Shown: positions 16,824 to 25,630, numbered from the stretch's first letter. The stretch is DNA of 64,000 nt from Herpetosiphon aurantiacus DSM 785 (GCA_000018565.1 CP000875.1:6091199-6155198); one strand, 5' to 3'. The notes: generated by a model not told the origin, from the letters alone. Numbers and translations are program-made.

Positions 16824-18014
16824 GACCTCATCCATATTGAGCCTCGTTCTTCACAATATTGGCACGTCGGTGGACGAGCACTTACTGATATTTGTATCGG
16901 GGATATTCTCGAAATTCGCCTTCCCGACAAAACTTCCCTGGCGAACAAGGGCTCTTTTGTGGTGATCGCGATTAGCGCGTATAACGTGAGCATGCCCAAA
17001 CTCAGTTCTGGGGTGTCAGGAATGTTAACCCTTCAAGATAACTATGGTGATCTCCTCACCAAGGGGGCGAAGCTCGTGCGTGCCACCACAGAATCATCTC
17101 CGGATGATGAACAGTATAGGAGAATCATAAAAGCCATGGTGAGGATTCGGGTTGAAGGCGACGTACGAGCGGAAGTTCTTGCGTTCAAGCAATCGCTGGA
17201 GGCCCACGCCGAGAGTATCCAGTTTCAGCCGATCACGGCGGTTGGAGAGCGGTTCGTGGCCTACGGTGCGGTGTTACGTCGTGCCACGCCATCGAACATT
17301 GAGCACTTTATCGATATCCTGCGGCGCTTTAATGAGAAGGTTGATACGCTGTTGGGCTTATCCTTTGTCCAGCACATCAGGCGCGAGAACGAAGCCAAAC
17401 GATGGGAAGGGCGCACCTACCACCGTCGGAAGCGATCTAAATGGAAATTGTCCTTTATCCAGTCGCTAGTAAAACGTCGGAACGAAGCCAAAATACGAGC
17501 TTCATGTGCAGCCAACGACCAGTATCTGTCCAATGCGATAGCTCTAGGACCCAGATCCGAAGCAACCGCTGCGTTTGTGCTGACCATGCGGTGCTTCCTC
17601 GACGATACTGAAGAATGTTCGCTGGAAAACCTCGCGCACTACTATCAGGATGCAACGATTGGCACCGAGCATGCCCGTTTTTATCTCGCGAATCGAAACG
17701 TATACAATATTGCGTTGGATGGAGTTACGGAGCTGATTGATCGGGAGCAAGTCGTCGATACCGATGGAAACGTGATCGGCAGTATCGAAACGCCGCTCAC
17801 CCAGCGGCAGGTGTTTGATCTGTGGGTCTATGGGGGGCTCTCACACGCCAACCTAACCAAAAAACAGCAGTTTGATGCGCTCTTTGGTGACCCCGCGACG
17901 CGGGCTATGCTCAGACAGAGCTTTGTTGATTGGCTGGATGAGTATTGCGGTCTTTTGACGGCGCAGAGCTATGTTAACAAAGCGATGCTCCTAGAGCTGG
18001 AAAAGCATGGTTGA
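16824..18014 (+). CDS. Exon 2 of the intron-split gene, unrecognised protein
   Basis: 396 codons in the same frame as exon 1 once the intron is removed (product 402 residues). It has no ATG near its own 5' end; the first in-frame start-like codon, GTG at 16959, lacks a ribosome-binding site and would cut into a domain. Residues ~15-75 of the spliced product (HVGGRALTDICIGDILEI, SFVVIAISAYN, SGVSGMLTLQ) follow the pattern of an EF-Tu domain-II-like beta-barrel. The remainder is mostly helical with a basic stretch (GRTYHRRKRSKWK) and no recognised motif. Soluble. Function unknown. If the intron fails to splice the gene is dead. Confidence 0.7.
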   Translation, partial: DLIHIEPRSSQYWHVGGRALTDICIGDILEIRLPDKTSLANKGSFVVIAISAYNVSMPKLSSGVSGMLTLQDNYGDLLTKGAKLVRATTESSPDDEQYRRIIKAMVRIRVEGDVRAEVLAFKQSLEAHAESIQFQPITAVGERFVAYGAVLRRATPSNIEHFIDILRRFNEKVDTLLGLSFVQHIRRENEAKRWEGRTYHRRKRSKWKLSFIQSLVKRRNEAKIRASCAANDQYLSNAIALGPRSEATAAFVLTMRCFLDDTEECSLENLAHYYQDATIGTEHARFYLANRNVYNIALDGVTELIDREQVVDTDGNVIGSIETPLTQRQVFDLWVYGGLSHANLTKKQQFDALFGDPATRAMLRQSFVDWLDEYCGLLTAQSYVNKAMLLELEKHG

Positions 18015-18483
18015 GGGGTGGTGAGGATTCCCTCGAAAATACGCATTCTGAAGAGCATGAAAAAGTGGGAAGCAGCCTCAAGGGTTGGCTGCTCCCGCTA
18101 TAAATTGATGGGTGTTTTGTTCCCTCATCCCATCCCCTCTCCTTACAAGGGTAGGTTTTTAACAATCATTGTGACTCACCACCCTTCCGTCCCGCCTCAA
18201 GGCGGGAAACGCAGGGGGCTTTAATCCCCCTGCACCCCCTCAATGGCAATCAGGGCTGGCATCCATCCATCGATGAATCAGCCTATCCGTGGTTCGTCGC
18301 AGCAAACCTACCCTTGTAAGCATCCCCTCTCCCACTGCGGCGGGCGAGGGGCGTTCCACTGTTCATGATGCGCTGGTTCCCCCTCGCCTCGCGGGCGGGA
18401 GAGGGGGCTAGGGGGTGAGGGCATGAACAATACCAGCCAATCCATCCTGCCCTCATAAAAACTACCTCCAAGCCTGGCTTTGA
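18015..18483. repeat. Intergenic repeat cluster with inverted arms
   Basis: The arm CTTACAAGGGTAGGTTT (18142-18158) is repeated as a perfect reverse complement at 18304-18320, about 145 nt apart. Between them are the hairpin CCCGCC-TCAA-GGCGGG and a GC-rich hairpin (18211-18233). Downstream (18380-18425) is a CTCGCGGGCGGGAGAGGGGG/GGGTGAGGGC block, whose GCCCTCACCC part recurs in the hairpin at 40882. No coding potential seen. It looks like a small non-autonomous repeat or several nested repeats. Confidence 0.6.
18211..18233 (+). terminator. GC-rich hairpin, possible terminator
   Basis: GCAGGGGG-CTTTAAT-CCCCCTGC, a perfect 8-bp stem without a T-run. It lies ~200 bp after the intron-split gene and inside the repeat cluster, so it may belong to the repeat rather than act as a terminator. 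Confidence 0.35.
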
Positions 18484-18858
18484 TTAAAACTTTGTAACAA
18501 TCGCCCTAAAAACTGCCAAAACTTCCAACAAATGTGCCGTTTGCTAGCGAGCAATCTAGGCTTTGAATGAATCATTCATGGCCTGAATTGGCGTTTTAGC
18601 GCGGATTTTAATTGATAAATGTTGATAATTGTTAGGAAATAATTTCACAAAAAAGCTATGTTCAATTAAGCATAATGATCATAAGGCTCCCCGCAATTGC
18701 AGCAAGTTTAGAGAAAAATGCGCCTAAATGGAGAGAATCTAGAGAAACTTGGAGAAAATATCCCCCGTAAATCATCCCACATAAAGGGGATATAAAACTG
18801 CTCATGGTGTAGGATCAGAGGGATAACACCAAGGGATGAATCTGTATCACGTATCAGC
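18484..18858. other. AT-rich non-coding stretch before rny
   Basis: About 375 bases without a credible gene or conserved RNA that I can recognise. It has several short A/T runs and ends at the strong rny promoter. Confidence 0.5.
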
Positions 18859-18887
18859 TTGACACTACCTAGCAAAACGTCTATGAT
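18859..18887 (+). promoter_or_regulatory. rny: Sigma-70-type promoter of rny
   Basis: TTGACA (18859-18864), a 17-bp spacer, and TATGAT (18882-18887): near-consensus housekeeping promoter. The start is expected near 18894, giving a ~90-nt leader. Confidence 0.85.
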
Positions 18888-18983
18888 ACGGCAGGAAACG
18901 GAATTCTTAGCAAACCCTTAACACAGCTTATCATCGTGCCATTTCGTCGGTGAACCTTAACAATTGAGCCAGGAGGAAACCCT

Positions 18984-20513
18984 GTGGACTTTATCCTTCC
19001 AGCTCTGGCTTTACTCATTGGCCTAGCTGCAGGCGCAGGCGGTGCCTATGTTTGGTTAACGAAAAAATCTGGTGTAGCACTGGCCCAAGCTGAAGCAGCA
19101 GCACAACTACAATTAGAACAAGCCAAGACTGAGTACAAACAATTGCAATTAAAAGCCCGCGAAGAACAACAACACCTGCGGGAAGTTGGTGAAAACGAAC
19201 TCCGCGAAGCCCGCTTACGCTTGCAAAAACAAGAAGAACGGGTCAATCGCAAAGAAGAAACTCTCGAACGTAAGCTCGACCAAACCGAAAAGCGCGATCG
19301 CCAGTTAGGCCAGCGCGAGCGAGCGGTCGAAAACTTACACAGCGAAGCCGAACGCCTACGCACAGCTCAACAAGCTGAGCTAGAGCGGGTCGCAGGTCTC
19401 ACTAACGAACAAGCACGTGAAATTATTCTCTCTCGTGTTGAACAAGAAACCCGTGCCGAGGCTGCTCGCCGCATCCACGAAATCGAAGCGGCAGCAAAGC
19501 TCGATGGCGATCGGATTGCACGCAAAATCGTTGGGTTGGCGATCCAACGCTGTGCATCAGATTATGTCGCCGAAATTACTGTAAGCACGGTACAACTGCC
19601 CAGCGAGGAACTCAAGGGTCGGATTATCGGGCGCGAAGGGCGCAATATTCGCGCATTCGAGCAAATTACTGGTGTCGATATTATTGTCGATGATACGCCC
19701 GAAGCGGTCACACTCTCGTGTCACGACCCAGTACGTCGTGAAGTAGCCCGCTTAACCCTGAACCGATTGTTGAAAGATGGTCGGATTCACCCCGCCCGGA
19801 TTGAGGAAGTCGCTGATAAAACCCGCCAAGACCTTGAGCAAATAATCCGCGAAGAAGGCGAACGCGTGGCCTACGAAGCCAACGTCCAAGGCCTTCATCC
19901 AGATCTCTTGAAGATTCTGGGGCGGTTGAAATATCGTACTAGCTACGGCCAAAATGTCTTGCAGCATTCGTTAGAATGTGCCTTTTTGGCAGGAGCGATG
20001 GCAGCAGAATTGGGTGCCAATGTGCAGGTTGCCAAGACCGCAGCGCTGCTCCATGATATTGGGAAAGCCATTGACCACGATGTACAAGGGCCGCACGCGT
20101 TAATCGGGGCTGATATTGCCCGACGGCTTGGCCGCAACGCGGCGGTAGTTCATGCAATTGCTGCCCATCATAACGATGAGGAACCTCAAACTGTTGAGGC
20201 TTTTCTTGTTCAAGCCGCCGATGCCATCTCTGGTGGTCGCCCAGGCGCACGCCGCGAGACCATCGACTTGTATATTAAGCGGCTCGAAGCTCTTGAACAT
20301 GTCGCCACATCGTTTCCTGGTGTTCAACGGGCATTCGCAATTCAAGCAGGCCGGGAAGTGCGGGTTATGGTGCAACCCGATGCGCTTGATGATCTTGAAA
20401 GTATTCATTTGGCCCGCGAAGTGGCCAAAAAGATCGAGAGTACCCTGCAATATCCAGGTCAAATCAAAGTTACCGTCATCCGCGAAACCCGTGCGGTTGA
20501 TTATGCACGGTAA
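18984..20513 (+). CDS. rny: Ribonuclease Y
   Basis: Membrane-anchored endoribonuclease that starts mRNA decay. It has 509 residues, the normal length. An N-terminal membrane helix (~3-24) is followed by a long charged coiled coil (~28-150, rich in E/R/K/Q). Then come the KH domain ([20 protein letters not shown], ~211-230) and the HD domain with [13 protein letters not shown] and [11 protein letters not shown]. The start is GTG at 18984, with AGGAGG 8 nt upstream. It has its own near-consensus promoter. It is followed by spoVS, a pairing seen in several bacteria that do not sporulate. Confidence 0.97.
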   Translation: MDFILPALALLIGLAAGAGGAYVWLTKKSGVALAQAEAAAQLQLEQAKTEYKQLQLKAREEQQHLREVGENELREARLRLQKQEERVNRKEETLERKLDQTEKRDRQLGQRERAVENLHSEAERLRTAQQAELERVAGLTNEQAREIILSRVEQETRAEAARRIHEIEAAAKLDGDRIARKIVGLAIQRCASDYVAEITVSTVQLPSEELKGRIIGREGRNIRAFEQITGVDIIVDDTPEAVTLSCHDPVRREVARLTLNRLLKDGRIHPARIEEVADKTRQDLEQIIREEGERVAYEANVQGLHPDLLKILGRLKYRTSYGQNVLQHSLECAFLAGAMAAELGANVQVAKTAALLHDIGKAIDHDVQGPHALIGADIARRLGRNAAVVHAIAAHHNDEEPQTVEAFLVQAADAISGGRPGARRETIDLYIKRLEALEHVATSFPGVQRAFAIQAGREVRVMVQPDALDDLESIHLAREVAKKIESTLQYPGQIKVTVIRETRAVDYAR

Positions 20514-20679
20514 GCATAGGGCGAGGCTCTGTGTGTGAGGGAGGGGGCAAAGATGGTTTTTGTACCATCGTGGGCATGCGGCTTGGCAAGTCCGTGTTCA
20601 TCGCCCTCCCCCCTCAAACCGAGAAGGCGCGATGCGTGCATGACAGCAATCTCTACCGTTCCTTTTCAAGGAGGCAGCA

Positions 20680-21030
20680 ATGGCGTATCAACTTGATCGC
20701 TTTAGCAACGACGACCAACGGACCACTTCAGCCGATGCTCCCAGCAATGCTGGCGCAGTACACAACGATGCCGAAGTATTAAAGGTCTCTACCCGTTCAC
20801 GCCCATCGGCTGTTGCCGGGGCCATTGCCGGAGTTATTCGCGAGGCGGGCCATGCCGAAGTTCAATCGATCGGCGCTGGCGCAACCAATCAGGCGATTAA
20901 AGCGGTAGCAATCGCTCGCTCGTATCTGCAAGAAGAAGGAATCGATATTGTGTGTGTGCCTTCGTTTATTGATGTTGCCATCGATGAAGAGGAACGCACC
21001 GCGATTCGCTTATTAATTAAAAAAGGCTAA
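20680..21030 (+). CDS. spoVS: Stage V sporulation protein S (SpoVS) family protein
   Basis: 116 residues. The last ~85 match the SpoVS/Alba-like fold: LKVSTRSRPSAVAGAIAGVI, EVQSIGAGATNQAIKAVAIAR, IDIVCVPSFIDVAIDEEERT. The first ~32 residues are a polar tail not present in classical SpoVS (~86 residues). SpoVS-type proteins bind nucleic acid and act as regulators, also in non-sporulating phyla. AAGGAGG lies 5 nt before the ATG. It follows rny by 166 bp and is closed by a perfect hairpin. Confidence 0.92.
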   Translation: MAYQLDRFSNDDQRTTSADAPSNAGAVHNDAEVLKVSTRSRPSAVAGAIAGVIREAGHAEVQSIGAGATNQAIKAVAIARSYLQEEGIDIVCVPSFIDVAIDEEERTAIRLLIKKG

Positions 21031-21077
21031 AGCAGGTTGAGGCGGTTGCAGCCTAGGCAATTGCTGTTGGCACTAGC

Positions 21078-21115
21078 AAACAAGGCGATTTAGCATCAGC
21101 TAGATCGCCTTGTTT
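21078..21115. terminator. Bidirectional terminator after spoVS
   Basis: AAACAAGGCGAT and ATCGCCTTGTTT form a perfect 12-bp stem. It lies between spoVS and the convergent small gene ending at 21124; a short T-rich tail follows on the plus strand. Confidence 0.8.
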
Positions 21116-21123
21116 GGTTTAGC

Positions 21124-21435
21124 TTACATCTGAAAACCACCAGGGTTCTGGATTTTGTTGGTGAACCAGTAGCGAAAATCAGCAACATGGCGGCTGAGCT
21201 TGGCACTCAATTCTTGCCATTCGTTGCTCTGCATAAACGAGCGTAGTTCGATTTCTTCATCCGAGGTTATCCCGAGGATCATTTCGGGAGCCTCAGGCGT
21301 ACCACCCAACGAAAGCCAGGCATCGCTGATCGCGCCATGCTTCATCAGAGCAGGAACAAACTCACTCGTGACATACTCAAGATGAGCTTGCTCGCGGCCT
21401 TCTGCTATATTCCAACTCATCAGTAGTTTTATCAT
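21124..21435 (-). CDS. Small alpha/beta-barrel (ferredoxin-like) protein, function unknown
   Basis: 103 residues, soluble. MIKLLMSWNIAEGREQAHLEYV at the start, the acidic stretch and RHVADFRYWFTNK at the end follow the beta-alpha-beta-beta-alpha-beta layout of the dimeric alpha/beta-barrel superfamily (EthD, antibiotic-biosynthesis monooxygenase type). No catalytic residues can be named. It is monocistronic, with the terminator shared with spoVS. The start at 21435 gives a sensible N-terminus, though no strong ribosome-binding site is visible. Confidence 0.6.
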   Translation of the reverse strand: MIKLLMSWNIAEGREQAHLEYVTSEFVPALMKHGAISDAWLSLGGTPEAPEMILGITSDEEIELRSFMQSNEWQELSAKLSRHVADFRYWFTNKIQNPGGFQM

Positions 21436-21608
21436 AGTTCTATTGTAGCAGAATTCACACCGATTCGGCGCGTTTGGCCTAGCTGCAAGCAGCCATCTGG
21501 CGCAGGGTCGTGGGTTGCGAAATAGGCCTGATTATCCATTGCATTGACCCGCATGGTTGGTGTAGGCTAGGGCTATTGGTTCTCTTGGCTTAGCGATAGG
21601 GTGGCACT

Positions 21609-23264
21609 ATGACGATCAACTGTTATGCATGTCAAACCGTTGTGACAGCAACGGATGTTCGTTGTTCGCAATGTCATCAGCCCTTGCTGCTACGCAATCG
21701 CTACCGCGTCAAAGGGTTGCTCGGTCAAGGTGGGTTTGGGGTGGTCTACGAGGCCTTTGATATCGATTTAGCCCGTCATTATGCGATTAAATTGATTACT
21801 GCCAACTCGCCAGCTATGCGCGAACAGGTTAATGTCGAAGCCCAAATCCTGGCTCAGCATGCCCGCCAACTGCCATTTATTCCCGAAATTTACGATATTT
21901 GGAGCGATGGCAACGTGATCGCGTTGGTGATGGAGTTTATTAGCGGCACAACAGTTGGGGCATTAATTGATGCCCACGAACGCATTGCCCCTAATATTGT
22001 CGAGCATTTTCTAACCATTATGCTAGGCCAACTAGCGCAATTGCATGCGCTCAATATTATTCATCGCGATATTAAGCCCGAGAATATCAAGCGTACCGCC
22101 GATGAGCGTTTGGTGTTGCTCGATTTTGGCATCGCCAAACGCAGCCAAAGCACGGAAACCGCCGCCAAAGCCTTTTCGCTATTTTATGCCTCACCTGAGC
22201 AGACCCGTGGTCGAGCAACCGATGCCCGCTCCGATTTGTATAGCCTTGGCGCAACTGCCTACCACATGCTGACTGGCCATGCGCCAGTGCCAGCCGAATC
22301 GCGGATTTCAGGCCATGTACGGCTGCGCTGCCCCAGCGAATTGGCCGATAATGTGCCAGCAGGCTTGGATGCGCTCATCTTACAATTGTTGGAGACAGAT
22401 CCAAATAAACGGCCCGATTCGGCTAAAGTTGCTTTGCAATTGCTCAAACAACCAAGCAAAGCCACGGCCAGCACCAACGAAAACAATACTGTGCGCAGGC
22501 CGCGCGTGGTTTCGAGTGCAGGCCAAGCCACCATTGCGCTCAATGGAGCCAAGCTGCCGGAAGTAGCTCACGTCAAAATCAAGCCCCGCTGGTATGCGAT
22601 GGGGATTATGAGTTTGTTAATTATTGCTGGCCTGATTGGTTGGCAAGTGTTTATGACAATGCAATCGGCTGGCGCAGTCGAAGCAACGCCTACATCGCCA
22701 ATTATTGCAATTATTAATTTGCCATCAAGCACGCCCACCGCTACCAGTGTTCCTGCCACCAGCGAGCCCACCGCTGAGCCAACCCTCGAATTACCAACCG
22801 CCGTGATTCAGCCAAGCCCTGAGCCAACGCAAGTGCCACCAACCGCTGAACCAACGCCTGAGCCAACCCCACTTGCCCCCGAAATTAGCCAACTGGCCGA
22901 TTTGATCAACCAATTTCGCAGCCAAAATGGAGTTGCCCCACTAACCTTGCAACCGCAAGTGCAGGCCGTGGCGCAAGCCCACAGCAGCGATATGGCCACC
23001 AACAACTATTTCAGCAATTCCAATCAGGTCGGCCAAACCATTGGCGATTTGCTGCGCCAAGCCAACTATATCGCCAGCTTCTGGAATGTGCATATCAGTG
23101 CAGGTCATAGCACACCGCAGGCCGCCTTCAACGCATTGATCAATGATCCGGCCTTGCAAGCCGAGTTGCTCAACCCCAATATTAGTGAGTTTGGCATCGG
23201 TCATGCCCAAAACGCCCAAGCAACCTACGGCCACTATTGGACAATTGTCTACAGCCAACCCTAA
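21609..23264 (+). CDS. Membrane Ser/Thr protein kinase with extracellular CAP/SCP domain
   Basis: 551 residues in five parts. First a zinc ribbon (C5-x2-C8, C19-x2-C22). Then a eukaryote-type kinase (~32-290): glycine loop LGQGGFGVV at 38-46, K61, catalytic H152-R153-D154 with DIKPEN, DFG at 172-174, and ASPEQ. One membrane helix spans ~328-350. A Pro/Thr/Glu-rich extracellular linker (~360-420) follows. Last is a CAP/SCP-like domain (~425-551; LINQFRSQNGVAPLTLQP, AQAHSSDMA, GHYWTIVYSQP). The kinase is predicted active; the outer domain may sense or bind a ligand. This kinase-CAP order is unusual. Monocistronic; the start has GATAGGGTGG 4-8 nt upstream. Confidence 0.9.
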   Translation: MTINCYACQTVVTATDVRCSQCHQPLLLRNRYRVKGLLGQGGFGVVYEAFDIDLARHYAIKLITANSPAMREQVNVEAQILAQHARQLPFIPEIYDIWSDGNVIALVMEFISGTTVGALIDAHERIAPNIVEHFLTIMLGQLAQLHALNIIHRDIKPENIKRTADERLVLLDFGIAKRSQSTETAAKAFSLFYASPEQTRGRATDARSDLYSLGATAYHMLTGHAPVPAESRISGHVRLRCPSELADNVPAGLDALILQLLETDPNKRPDSAKVALQLLKQPSKATASTNENNTVRRPRVVSSAGQATIALNGAKLPEVAHVKIKPRWYAMGIMSLLIIAGLIGWQVFMTMQSAGAVEATPTSPIIAIINLPSSTPTATSVPATSEPTAEPTLELPTAVIQPSPEPTQVPPTAEPTPEPTPLAPEISQLADLINQFRSQNGVAPLTLQPQVQAVAQAHSSDMATNNYFSNSNQVGQTIGDLLRQANYIASFWNVHISAGHSTPQAAFNALINDPALQAELLNPNISEFGIGHAQNAQATYGHYWTIVYSQP

Positions 23265-23310
23265 GCTATCGCCCTTTTGCATGGCCTATGGTATGATTTT
23301 TCGCACACGC

Positions 23311-23340
23311 TTGACAAGCTGGCTATACTCAGGATAAGAT
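23311..23340 (+). promoter_or_regulatory. Promoter of the LacI-regulator/sugar-kinase operon
   Basis: TTGACA (23311-23316), an 18-bp spacer and TAAGAT (23335-23340). The start is expected near 23347, inside the operator at 23345-23358. Confidence 0.7.
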
Positions 23341-23344
23341 GCTC

Positions 23345-23358
23345 TGGAAGCGTTTCCA
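23345..23358 (+). promoter_or_regulatory. LacI-family operator (autoregulatory)
   Basis: TGGAAGCGTTTCCA is an almost perfect 14-bp palindrome with the central CG typical of LacI-family operators. It overlaps the predicted transcription start and lies 24 bp before the regulator's ATG, a position that would block its own operon. Confidence 0.8.
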
Positions 23359-23382
23359 TGGCTCATTGGAGAGTACAAACCC

Positions 23383-24393
23383 ATGGCATATACGATTAAA
23401 GATGTGGCGAAACGGGCGGGAGTTGGCATTGCAACCGTTTCGCGGGTGCTCAACGAATCGCCCAACGTGCTACCAGAAACTCGTGCCAGAGTTTTGGCAG
23501 TGATCGACGAGCTTGGTTATCGACCAAATCATGCTGCTCGCCAACTGGTAACCGCCAAAACCAATGCGATTGCGATTATTCTGCCCTTCCTTACGCGACC
23601 ATTTTTTATTGAAGTGCTGCGGGGCATCGAAGCGGTTGTGGCCAATTCTGAATATCAGTTGATTATTTTTAATGTTGACTCGCCGGAACAACGCACGCGC
23701 TATTTTAATACGCTGCCATTTTTGGGGCGTACCGATGGGCTGTTGATTGTTTCGTTGCCTTTGGCTCAGCCTGAAATCAAACGCTTGCAAGCGGCCAATT
23801 TGCCAGCAGTGATGATCGACACTCAAGTTGCCAATTTACCATCAGTGGTCGTTGATAATGTGGGCGGTGCATTCAAAGCCGTCGAACATCTAATCAGCCA
23901 AGGCCATCAGCGGATTGGCTTTGTTTCGGGTCAGTTGGAACCAGATTTGGGTTTTACCGTCAACCGCGATCGGCGGCGAGGCTACGAGGCTGCTCTCACT
24001 GCGCATCATCTGCCATTGCAACCTGAATATCTGCGGCCAGGCTTTGATCGGCGCGATTGGGGCCATCAGGCGGCGCTTGAATTGCTGGCATTACCTGAGT
24101 CACCGAGCGCTATTTTTGCTGCCAACGACGATTTAGCCTTTGGCGTGATCGATGCTTTGCGCGAACGCGGCTTGAAGGCAGGCGAAGACATCGCCGTGGT
24201 TGGCTATGATGATCTCGAAATGGCGCAGTTGGTGGGTTTAACCACAATTCATCAGCCAATGGAGCAAATGGGCCGTAAGGGAGCTGAGGTTTTGCTGGCC
24301 GCGCTGAATGAAGGCACACGCCGCCCAACCCTCTATACCTTGCCCGTTAATCTGATCGAACGCGCCAGCAGCAGCAAACTCAGCCAAGCATAA
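23383..24393 (+). CDS. LacI-family transcriptional regulator
   Basis: 336 residues. N-terminal helix-turn-helix (~2-48: YTIKDVAKRAGVGIATVSRVLNE minus its ends, hinge RPNHAARQL), then a periplasmic-binding-like ligand domain (~60-330) with TDGLLIVSLP, VEHLISQGHQRIGFVSG, AIFAANDDLAFGVIDALRE and VVGYDDLEMAQL. It should repress sugar-use genes and release DNA on binding its sugar. The operator TGGAAGCGTTTCCA just upstream implies autoregulation. A PfkB sugar kinase follows 11 bp downstream, which suggests fructose or a related sugar as the inducer. Confidence 0.95.
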   Translation: MAYTIKDVAKRAGVGIATVSRVLNESPNVLPETRARVLAVIDELGYRPNHAARQLVTAKTNAIAIILPFLTRPFFIEVLRGIEAVVANSEYQLIIFNVDSPEQRTRYFNTLPFLGRTDGLLIVSLPLAQPEIKRLQAANLPAVMIDTQVANLPSVVVDNVGGAFKAVEHLISQGHQRIGFVSGQLEPDLGFTVNRDRRRGYEAALTAHHLPLQPEYLRPGFDRRDWGHQAALELLALPESPSAIFAANDDLAFGVIDALRERGLKAGEDIAVVGYDDLEMAQLVGLTTIHQPMEQMGRKGAEVLLAALNEGTRRPTLYTLPVNLIERASSSKLSQA

Positions 24394-24404
24394 CGGGAGT
24401 TGCC

Positions 24405-25358
24405 ATGACACAGGCTTTATGTCTCGGTGAATTATTGGTGGATTTTGTGCCAACCGAAGCTGGTTTAGGGGTTGCCAATACACCGCTCTGGCAACGTGCT
24501 GCTGGTGGCGCTCCCGCCAACGTTGCGGTTGGCTTAGCACGCTTGGGCATTACCAGTGGCTTTTTGGGCATGGTCGGAGCCGATTCGTTTGGCGATTTTT
24601 TGGCTGACACATTGGCTCAGCACAATGTCAATATCCAAGGTCTGCGCCGCACTGAGCAGGCTCGCACAGCCTTGGCATTTGTGGCGCTGCAAGCCGATGG
24701 CGAACGCGATTTTATGTTTTATCGCCATCCCAGCGCTGATATGCTGTTTGCACCAAGCGATCTTGACCCACGCCAATTTGCCAATGTTGAGCTTTTGCAT
24801 TTTGGCTCGATCAGCGCCAGCAACGATTTGGGCTACCAAACCACCTTACGTGCAATTGAACTAGCACATGCCAACGGTGCGGTGCTCTCGTTTGACCCTA
24901 ATTTGCGGGCAGCGCTTTGGCCCTCGTTGGAAGCAGCGCGGCGGGTGATGCTCAAGCTCTTGCCATTAGCCCAAATCGTCAAACTTAGCCGTGAAGAAGC
25001 CGAATTTCTGACTGCCCTCGCAGATCCGTTGGCCGCTGCTCAAAGTTTATGGCATGAACGCAGCCAAGTGATTGTCGTGACTGATGGCAGTGCAGGCTGT
25101 TGGTATCAAACTGCTGCTAGATCGGGCCATGTAGCCGCGCCCAACGTGCAGGCAATTGATGCAACCGGCGCTGGTGATAGCTTTGTGGCCTGCTTATTGG
25201 CCCAATTAATTCAGCATCCCAGCTTACCCGCTGATCAAACTAAATTTGAGCGGGCCTTACAACGGGCCTGTATTGCCGGAGCCTTAGCGACTCTTGTGCG
25301 TGGTGCAATTCCAGGCTTGCCTACCGCTCAGCAAATTGAGCAATTTCAGCAACAATAA
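24405..25358 (+). CDS. PfkB-family carbohydrate kinase, probably fructokinase
   Basis: 317 residues, cytoplasmic. Signature 1 region GAPANVAVGLARLG (~36-49) and signature 2 DATGAGDSFVACLLAQL near 248-264 with the catalytic Asp in GAGD. The segment GDFLADTLAQHNVNIQGL and the FDPNLR loop are typical of fructokinases and 2-keto-3-deoxygluconate kinases. It phosphorylates a sugar using ATP. Co-transcribed with the LacI-type regulator 11 bp upstream; regulated through the operator at 23345. Fructokinase is the best guess; the precise sugar is inferred, not seen. Confidence 0.88.
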   Translation: MTQALCLGELLVDFVPTEAGLGVANTPLWQRAAGGAPANVAVGLARLGITSGFLGMVGADSFGDFLADTLAQHNVNIQGLRRTEQARTALAFVALQADGERDFMFYRHPSADMLFAPSDLDPRQFANVELLHFGSISASNDLGYQTTLRAIELAHANGAVLSFDPNLRAALWPSLEAARRVMLKLLPLAQIVKLSREEAEFLTALADPLAAAQSLWHERSQVIVVTDGSAGCWYQTAARSGHVAAPNVQAIDATGAGDSFVACLLAQLIQHPSLPADQTKFERALQRACIAGALATLVRGAIPGLPTAQQIEQFQQQ

Positions 25359-25488
25359 AATACCCCATCCGAATAATCGTCGGCATTGCAAGCTTAACAA
25401 CGCAATAGACGACCAAGCCAAGGAGTTTTTGAGTTGCCTAAAACCCTGCTGATCTGCCGACCGCCGAAAGATACGACTTTCGTCCGAT

Positions 25489-25517
25489 TTGCAAAAAAGT
25501 AGCACCTATGCTATACT
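25489..25517 (+). promoter_or_regulatory. Promoter of tRNA-Gln
   Basis: TTGCAA (25489-25494), a 17-bp spacer and TATACT (25512-25517), about 38 bp before the mature tRNA 5' end. Confidence 0.7.
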
Positions 25518-25554
25518 ATCAAAGTCAACGGAAGCGTTGAAGATAACTCGGTGA

Positions 25555-25628
25555 TGGCGGATCGTCTAAAGGTAGGACAACAGTTTTTGGCACTGTTTAT
25601 CTAGGTTCGAATCCTGGTCCGCCAGCCA
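25555..25628 (+). tRNA. tRNA-Gln (anticodon TTG)
   Basis: Full cloverleaf: acceptor TGGCGGA/TCCGCCA; D arm GTC-TAAAGGTAG-GAC; anticodon stem ACAGT/ACTGT with loop TTTTGGC, anticodon TTG (reads CAA); T arm with GGTTCGAATCC. The discriminator is G and the CCA end is encoded. The U1-A72 first pair is typical of bacterial tRNA-Gln. Followed directly by a strong terminator. Confidence 0.97.
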
Positions 25629-25630
25629 AC

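Noticed and set aside
16959-18014. Exon 2 as an independent gene starting at GTG 16959
   Set aside because: No ribosome-binding site there, the frame stays open upstream to the splice site, and the start would cut through a beta-barrel-like domain.
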